A DNA stretch of 35,880 bases from DALYLB01 sp046154695 (lineage in GTDB: Bacteria; Acidobacteriota; Blastocatellia; RBC074), in contig JBJXFI010000044.1 in the NCBI GenBank assembly GCA_046154695.1, positions 1-35,880 on the forward strand, given 5' to 3'. Every line of letters starts with the position of its first letter. Position 1 is the stretch's first letter. The position numbers were made by a program, and so were the translations under genes. Positions 32,801-35,880 of this stretch are shown piece after piece. Under the pieces are notes generated by a model, which saw only the letters and a program-made list of their open reading frames with translations, was not told where the DNA came from and did no database searches.

Positions 32801-35575
32801 GGGCAGTTCAATATCTTTCCCGTTCCGGACACGACGATCACCGAGGGAGATTTCGTCGCCGGCATGCGCATCACGCACGCCGAGGGCGTGCTGCCGGTCT
32901 CGTTCGACCTGACGCCGCCCTCGCGCGCCCGGTCGTATCGATCATCGGACGGAAACGCCTTCGTTCTGACCGAATCGCTGGGGACGGCGGGGAATTACGG
33001 CATCCGCGCGCGGCTGGCGCGGCCGGACAAGCTGCCCGTCAACGCCGGGGCGCAATTGACCGTGGAAACCTGCGCTCCCGCGAACAAAGCGATCGATCCC
33101 GGCGAGACGGTGACGGTCAGCCTGAGCCTGCGAAATGACGGCGCGCGGCCGACCGGGAATCTTGTCGCCACGCTCGAATCGAGCGGCATCGTCCCGCCCG
33201 CGAATCCGGGCGATCCGGTGCGGAGTTACGGCGCCATTGCGCCGGGCGCGAGCGCCGTGGCGCGGGATTTCACCTTCACGGCGACGGCGGCCTGCGGCGG
33301 CGTGCTCGAGCTGAACCTGCGGTTGCGCGACGGCGAGGAAGACCTGGGCACGGTCGTCTTCAAATTCACGGTCGGGGCGCAGGCGAAGACGAGCCAGACG
33401 ATCAGCTACGCCGGCCCGGCGATGCCGATTCCCGACGGAAATTCGCAGGGCGTCGCGATCCCGATCAGTGTCGGCGGCCTGCCCGCGTCGATCGCCGACC
33501 TCAATTTCCGCATCGATGGAACGCAGTGCACATCGCTTGAAACCTCGACCTCGGTCGGCGTGACCCATCCCTGGGTCGGCGATCTGGTCTTTCGCCTGAC
33601 CTCGCCCTCGGGAACGACGGCGACGATCATCAATCGGGCCGGAGGCGGCGGAAACAACGGAAACAACTTCTGCCAGACGGTGCTCGACGATGAGGCGGCC
33701 TCGCAGAATTCGATCAACACCGTGTCGGCGGCCATCGCCCCTTATCTGGGCAGCTTTTATCCGTCGAGTCCGCTGGCGGCCTTCGATGGAGAGAATCCGA
33801 ACGGCACGTGGACCTTGACGGTGATCGATGATTTCCCGGGAGACGCGGGCGTGATTCGCGCCTTTTCGCTGGTCGTCACCGGGTTCGCCTGCTGCCAGAC
33901 CGGATGTCTGGACGTTGCGGGGGCGACGCCCACGAGCGGTCCCGCGGGAACCTCCGTCGTCATTACCGGCGCCGGATTTGAAGGAGTGGCCGCGGTCAGG
34001 TTCGGCGACGTTCCCGCCGCGTTCAGGATCAACAGCAGCACGGAGATCGTCGCGACGGTTCCGGCGGGGGCGACGACGGGAGGCTTCATCCTGAGCAAGC
34101 CCGGATGCGCTGACGCCCGCACCCTGACCTTCGCGGTCCATCCGACCCTCCAGCTCGCTCCCGAGGCGCCGGCGGTGGCGGCGGGACTGGCCGGAACGCT
34201 GACCGTCAACATGAATATTCGGCAATCGTCGGCGACGACCGTGACGCTCAGCTCCTCGAACAACGGCGCGCTGCTCGTGCCGCCGACTGTGACGATCGCG
34301 GGCGGCGCCCTCTCGGCGACCTTCCAGGCGACGGGGCAGGCTGCAGGCTCCGCGGTGGTCACGGCCCGGCTGCCGGATCGCCTGGGCGGCGGATCGGCGG
34401 CCAGAACCGTTGCGGTCGTTCCGCGCCTGCTCACCGCGGTCAACGCGGCGGGCGCACTCGGACGCACCGCCGGCATTCCGATCGAACTGGATTCCAGAGG
34501 CGATGAGAACGCGATCGGCTTCAGCCTGACGTTCGATCCCTCCGTGCTCGCCAATCCCCGGGCGCTGCCGGGCGCGGATTCCATGAACGCTCAGCTCAGT
34601 TCGAATTCCATCCAGGCGCAGGAAGGCCGATTCGGCCTCTCGGTCAGGCTGCCCGCGGGACAGAAGTTCAGCCCGGGCGCCCGCCGCATCGCCATTGTCG
34701 TCTTCGATGTGACCTCGCTCCCGGCGTCGATGACGACCGCCATCGGATTCGGCGATCAACCCACCGCCCGCTCCATCCTCAACACCAATGGAATCCCGGT
34801 GTCGAGCCAGACCGCCGACGGCACGATCCGCATCGGGCAGGGGTATGAAGCCGACGTCTCGCCGCGCCCCTCGGGCAACAACAACGACCGGATCACGGTT
34901 ACCGACTGGGTGCAGATGGGCCGGTTCATCGCCGGCCTCGAAGCCCCGGCCGCCGGTTCCGAGTTCCAGCGCGCCGACAGCGCGCCGCGCCAGTCGCTCG
35001 GCGACGGCAGGATCGATCTGGCTGACTGGGTGCAGACCGGCCGCTATGTCAGCGGGGAGGATCCCCCGCAGCCGGGAGGCGGCCCCACCGCCCCCGCTGC
35101 CGGACTCCAGGCGCCTCTCGCGCGCGAGCCCGCGGCAAAACGGCCGACGCCCGCGGCGCGAAAGCAGTCCACGCTCGCCGTCTCGCTCGATGCCCGGGGA
35201 GACGAACAGGCCGCAAGCTTCAGTTTGGAATTCGATCCCGCCGGGTGGCAATATGTATCCGCCGAACCCGGCCGCGACGCCCCCGGCGCGCAGTTGATCG
35301 TCAATTCGCTCCAAACCGCGCAGGGGCGCATTGGCATCGTGATTGCGTTGCCACAATCGCATCGTATAAAACCCGGTGTGCGAGAACTCGTTCTGCTTCA
35401 CTTCGCCCCCCTCCATTCGGGAGGCCGGTTGAAGATCGAGCCTCGCTTCGGCGACGCGCCCGTTTCGCGCGGCCTCGTCGATCGCGGCGCGCACGCCGTC
35501 TCCACCACGCTGGAGATCCGGCAGCACGAACGGCGCGTTCGATTTCGATCGCGCCAAGGCGCCCGGAAACAATGA
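29882..35575 (+). CDS. Giant modular secreted protein: BACON, P-domain, TIG, cohesin- and dockerin-like units
   Basis: A 1897-residue exported protein. The N-terminus has a hydrophobic segment (FTLFLALVGLGVLFL) acting as signal or anchor, then a basic linker and a uncharacterised region (about 180-610) beginning near DTMGTVGPAQFLVAVNGRIR. TIG/Ig-like sequence (616-716) leads to two BACON domains (717-800, 803-886; CGWTAYSSSSFITI, CNWTAESSEPFVTV). A proprotein-convertase P-domain lies about 1172-1337 (GVTHPWVGDLVFRLTSPSGT, NPNGTWTLTVIDDFPGDAGV), then a TIG domain (1342-1418) and another Ig-like unit. The end has a cohesin-like domain (1516-1653), a dockerin-like double repeat (1657-1729) and a second cohesin-like domain (1762-1878). 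No peptidase active site is seen. AGGAG at 29871 sets the start. Likely a surface or matrix adhesin or binding scaffold. Confidence 0.85.
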   Translation: MRHSCPALSLFARRLGAFTLFLALVGLGVLFLGESLRPRFAQNPGRARETTRRPAAPTRRSAWPNRPARQQVNADGSITGQIWVGENAVQQTTIEIMDRERARGARSEKIREREPRPEPVRPNRDRLPQNPNALPGTQWPPVPDIGKEREEQSARFAAQATPTPGLSFNAASLSDTSAFPPDTMGTVGPAQFLVAVNGRIRVFDKRTGEKGSLDADIDNFFDSVRGGQITTDPRVRYDRLSGRWFVIIINIASNNNRVMIAVSNGGQITPATVWSFFFFAQNEVAPGGDNGCFADYPSLGIDAHALYIGVNVFCGRSFSNTTAFVIRKSSLLGAGPIVASAFRNLIDGDPLTGANGIFTPLGVDNYVANPTEGYFIGTDANAFGRLVLRRVGNPGQTPVLSPNIYINTLATSNPITVRHRANSNGANGRLDALDDRLFAAHLRGGSIWTAHNISVDNAGAVEGARTRNASRWYEITGPGTSTPAIAQAGTLFETSAENSFDNLNYWIPSLMVSGQGHALMGFSVAGTNQFVDAGIAMRYAGDPRGTMRDPVRITSSPGPYNPPSNSGNSSGRRRWGDYSYTSLDPCDDMTMWTIQQFCDAINSYGLQVVRIPAPPPAAPVGANPPAVAAGQASVDVTITGLSADRSGFYDPGVGFGCRLQAAVSGGVTVNSAGYVNPTTVVLNLSTVNAAAGLKTVTITNPDGQTVTGANLLTVGACSYEIAAASQSFAAAGGAGTISVGTTAACGWTAYSSSSFITINSGGAGSGGGTVGFTVAPTQGPARTGTIIVAGETITITQSAGAGCSYALTPATRFFTSAGGAGTVKVSAASECNWTAESSEPFVTVITGGSGSGNGSFNYSVSENKGAAMRAATITVGNQGFAVTQEASPLEAFIDDGTFETSTGLAQGGNSWRVNRLTPGFYPATMNAVAIFFKDDSGVKVGDPLTILVGRNPDGDAHIDGVQFQTITATVQALGQFNIFPVPDTTITEGDFVAGMRITHAEGVLPVSFDLTPPSRARSYRSSDGNAFVLTESLGTAGNYGIRARLARPDKLPVNAGAQLTVETCAPANKAIDPGETVTVSLSLRNDGARPTGNLVATLESSGIVPPANPGDPVRSYGAIAPGASAVARDFTFTATAACGGVLELNLRLRDGEEDLGTVVFKFTVGAQAKTSQTISYAGPAMPIPDGNSQGVAIPISVGGLPASIADLNFRIDGTQCTSLETSTSVGVTHPWVGDLVFRLTSPSGTTATIINRAGGGGNNGNNFCQTVLDDEAASQNSINTVSAAIAPYLGSFYPSSPLAAFDGENPNGTWTLTVIDDFPGDAGVIRAFSLVVTGFACCQTGCLDVAGATPTSGPAGTSVVITGAGFEGVAAVRFGDVPAAFRINSSTEIVATVPAGATTGGFILSKPGCADARTLTFAVHPTLQLAPEAPAVAAGLAGTLTVNMNIRQSSATTVTLSSSNNGALLVPPTVTIAGGALSATFQATGQAAGSAVVTARLPDRLGGGSAARTVAVVPRLLTAVNAAGALGRTAGIPIELDSRGDENAIGFSLTFDPSVLANPRALPGADSMNAQLSSNSIQAQEGRFGLSVRLPAGQKFSPGARRIAIVVFDVTSLPASMTTAIGFGDQPTARSILNTNGIPVSSQTADGTIRIGQGYEADVSPRPSGNNNDRITVTDWVQMGRFIAGLEAPAAGSEFQRADSAPRQSLGDGRIDLADWVQTGRYVSGEDPPQPGGGPTAPAAGLQAPLAREPAAKRPTPAARKQSTLAVSLDARGDEQAASFSLEFDPAGWQYVSAEPGRDAPGAQLIVNSLQTAQGRIGIVIALPQSHRIKPGVRELVLLHFAPLHSGGRLKIEPRFGDAPVSRGLVDRGAHAVSTTLEIRQHERRVRFRSRQGARKQ

Positions 35576-35676
35576 AAAGCAAGGCGGCACAAGCTGTCCA
35601 GCTTGTGCCGCGTGTGAGGGTGCGCGTGAAGAGTCCGGCGGGTCGGGCGCCGGAAGCGGTCTCGTTCGAGGCTCGG
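35566..35676 (+). repeat. 111-bp direct repeat, copy B (with palindrome)
   Basis: This unit starts GAAACAATGAAAAGCA and includes the stop codon of the giant gene. It carries the perfect palindrome GGCACAAGCTG (35586-35596) with CAGCTTGTGCC (35599-35609) and ends GTTCGAGGCTCGG. It is repeated at 35770-35880 with four mismatches. Confidence 0.85.
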
Positions 35677-35738
35677 TCTTTTTCCGGGAGTGTCTGGTGG
35701 ATGCGGCACAAGCTGGACAGCTTGTGCCACTTTTTCCA
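35676..35738 (+). repeat. GGCACAAGCTG palindrome repeat, copy C
   Basis: It sits between the two 111-bp repeats and has the palindrome arms at 35705-35715 and 35718-35728. It is preceded by GAGTGTCTGGTGGATG, as in the minus-strand reading of copy A near 10421. Its orientation is opposite to copies B and D. Confidence 0.75.
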
Positions 35739-35769
35739 AGGGACCATTCATATCACGGAGCGACGCACT

Positions 35770-35880
35770 GAAACAATGAAAAGCATGGTGGCACAAGCTG
35801 TCCAGCTTGTGCCGCGTGTGAGGGTGCGCGTGAAGAGTCCGGCGGGTCGGGCGACGGAAGTGGTCTCGTTCGAGGCTCGG
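35770..35880 (+). repeat. 111-bp direct repeat, copy D, at window end
   Basis: It matches 35566-35676 at 107 of 111 positions and runs to the last base of the window, so it may continue. The palindrome arms are at 35790-35800 and 35803-35813. The 305 bases after the giant gene contain nothing but this repeat cluster. Confidence 0.85.

Noticed and set aside
29882..35575. Interpretation as a cellulosome scaffold or a subtilisin-like protease
   Set aside because: There are no cellulose-binding or glycosidase modules, and the P-domain occurs without any Asp-His-Ser protease domain.
35566..35880. Possible CRISPR array from the repeats at the right edge
   Set aside because: The repeats are 111 bp, palindromic and only tandemly duplicated, with no regular short spacers and no cas genes.

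Overview
The window looks like a chromosomal stretch of a high-GC Gram-negative bacterium, most likely an Acidobacteriota member. This placement is an inference from gene content: a 1059-residue Oar-type TonB-dependent receptor with an N-terminal carboxypeptidase-regulatory-like domain, a 1897-residue secreted protein with tandem BACON domains plus cohesin-like and dockerin-like units, tandem PQQ-like propeller proteins, and many short palindromic repeats between genes. No ribosomal RNA or other phylogenetic marker is present to settle it.

Layout. 1-3.5 kb: purH, queA and a RimI-like acetyltransferase on the + strand, with purH bracketed by related GGCGGAACTCC repeats. 3.6-8.5 kb: a near-consensus promoter, a histone-H1-like/TPR protein, then a zinc-ribbon/FHA protein, a PP2C phosphatase and a PBP4-type D-Ala-D-Ala carboxypeptidase, which together suggest phospho-signalling at the cell envelope. 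8.6-12.3 kb (- strand): a small cytochrome c, an MFS transporter, and a sodium/solute symporter translationally coupled to a DUF3311 small membrane protein. 12.6-15.8 kb: the TonB-dependent receptor. 15.9-19.6 kb: two different PIN-domain toxin-antitoxin pairs flanking a convergent agmatinase-family and class II aldolase-family pair. 19.7-22.7 kb: two tandem secreted PQQ-like propeller paralogues with inserted EF-hands. 23.1-26.1 kb: a Nudix hydrolase coupled to tex. 26.1-29.5 kb: a second-type glutamyl-tRNA synthetase and glutaminyl-tRNA synthetase. 29.9-35.6 kb: the giant modular secreted protein, followed by a tandemly duplicated 111-bp repeat block.

Most of the functional genes belong to known families. 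The most unusual material is between genes. Two 172-bp elements (16900-17071 and 22876-23047) have matching terminal inverted repeats and different 6-bp target duplications, so they behave like a non-autonomous (MITE-like) transposon. They differ by only four substitutions plus an exact inversion of a 13-base hairpin loop. The second copy sits inside one arm of an unrelated palindromic element; removing it with one target copy restores a perfect 34-bp inverted repeat. A third, otherwise unrelated hairpin at the left edge of the window carries nearly the same loop. A separate family built on the GGCACAAGCTG palindrome occurs four times and is duplicated at the right edge, where it includes the stop codon of the giant protein.

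Start codons were chosen from ribosome binding sites, signal peptides and family lengths, so several genes begin inside longer open frames. All homology statements come from reading motifs by eye; no database search was run.
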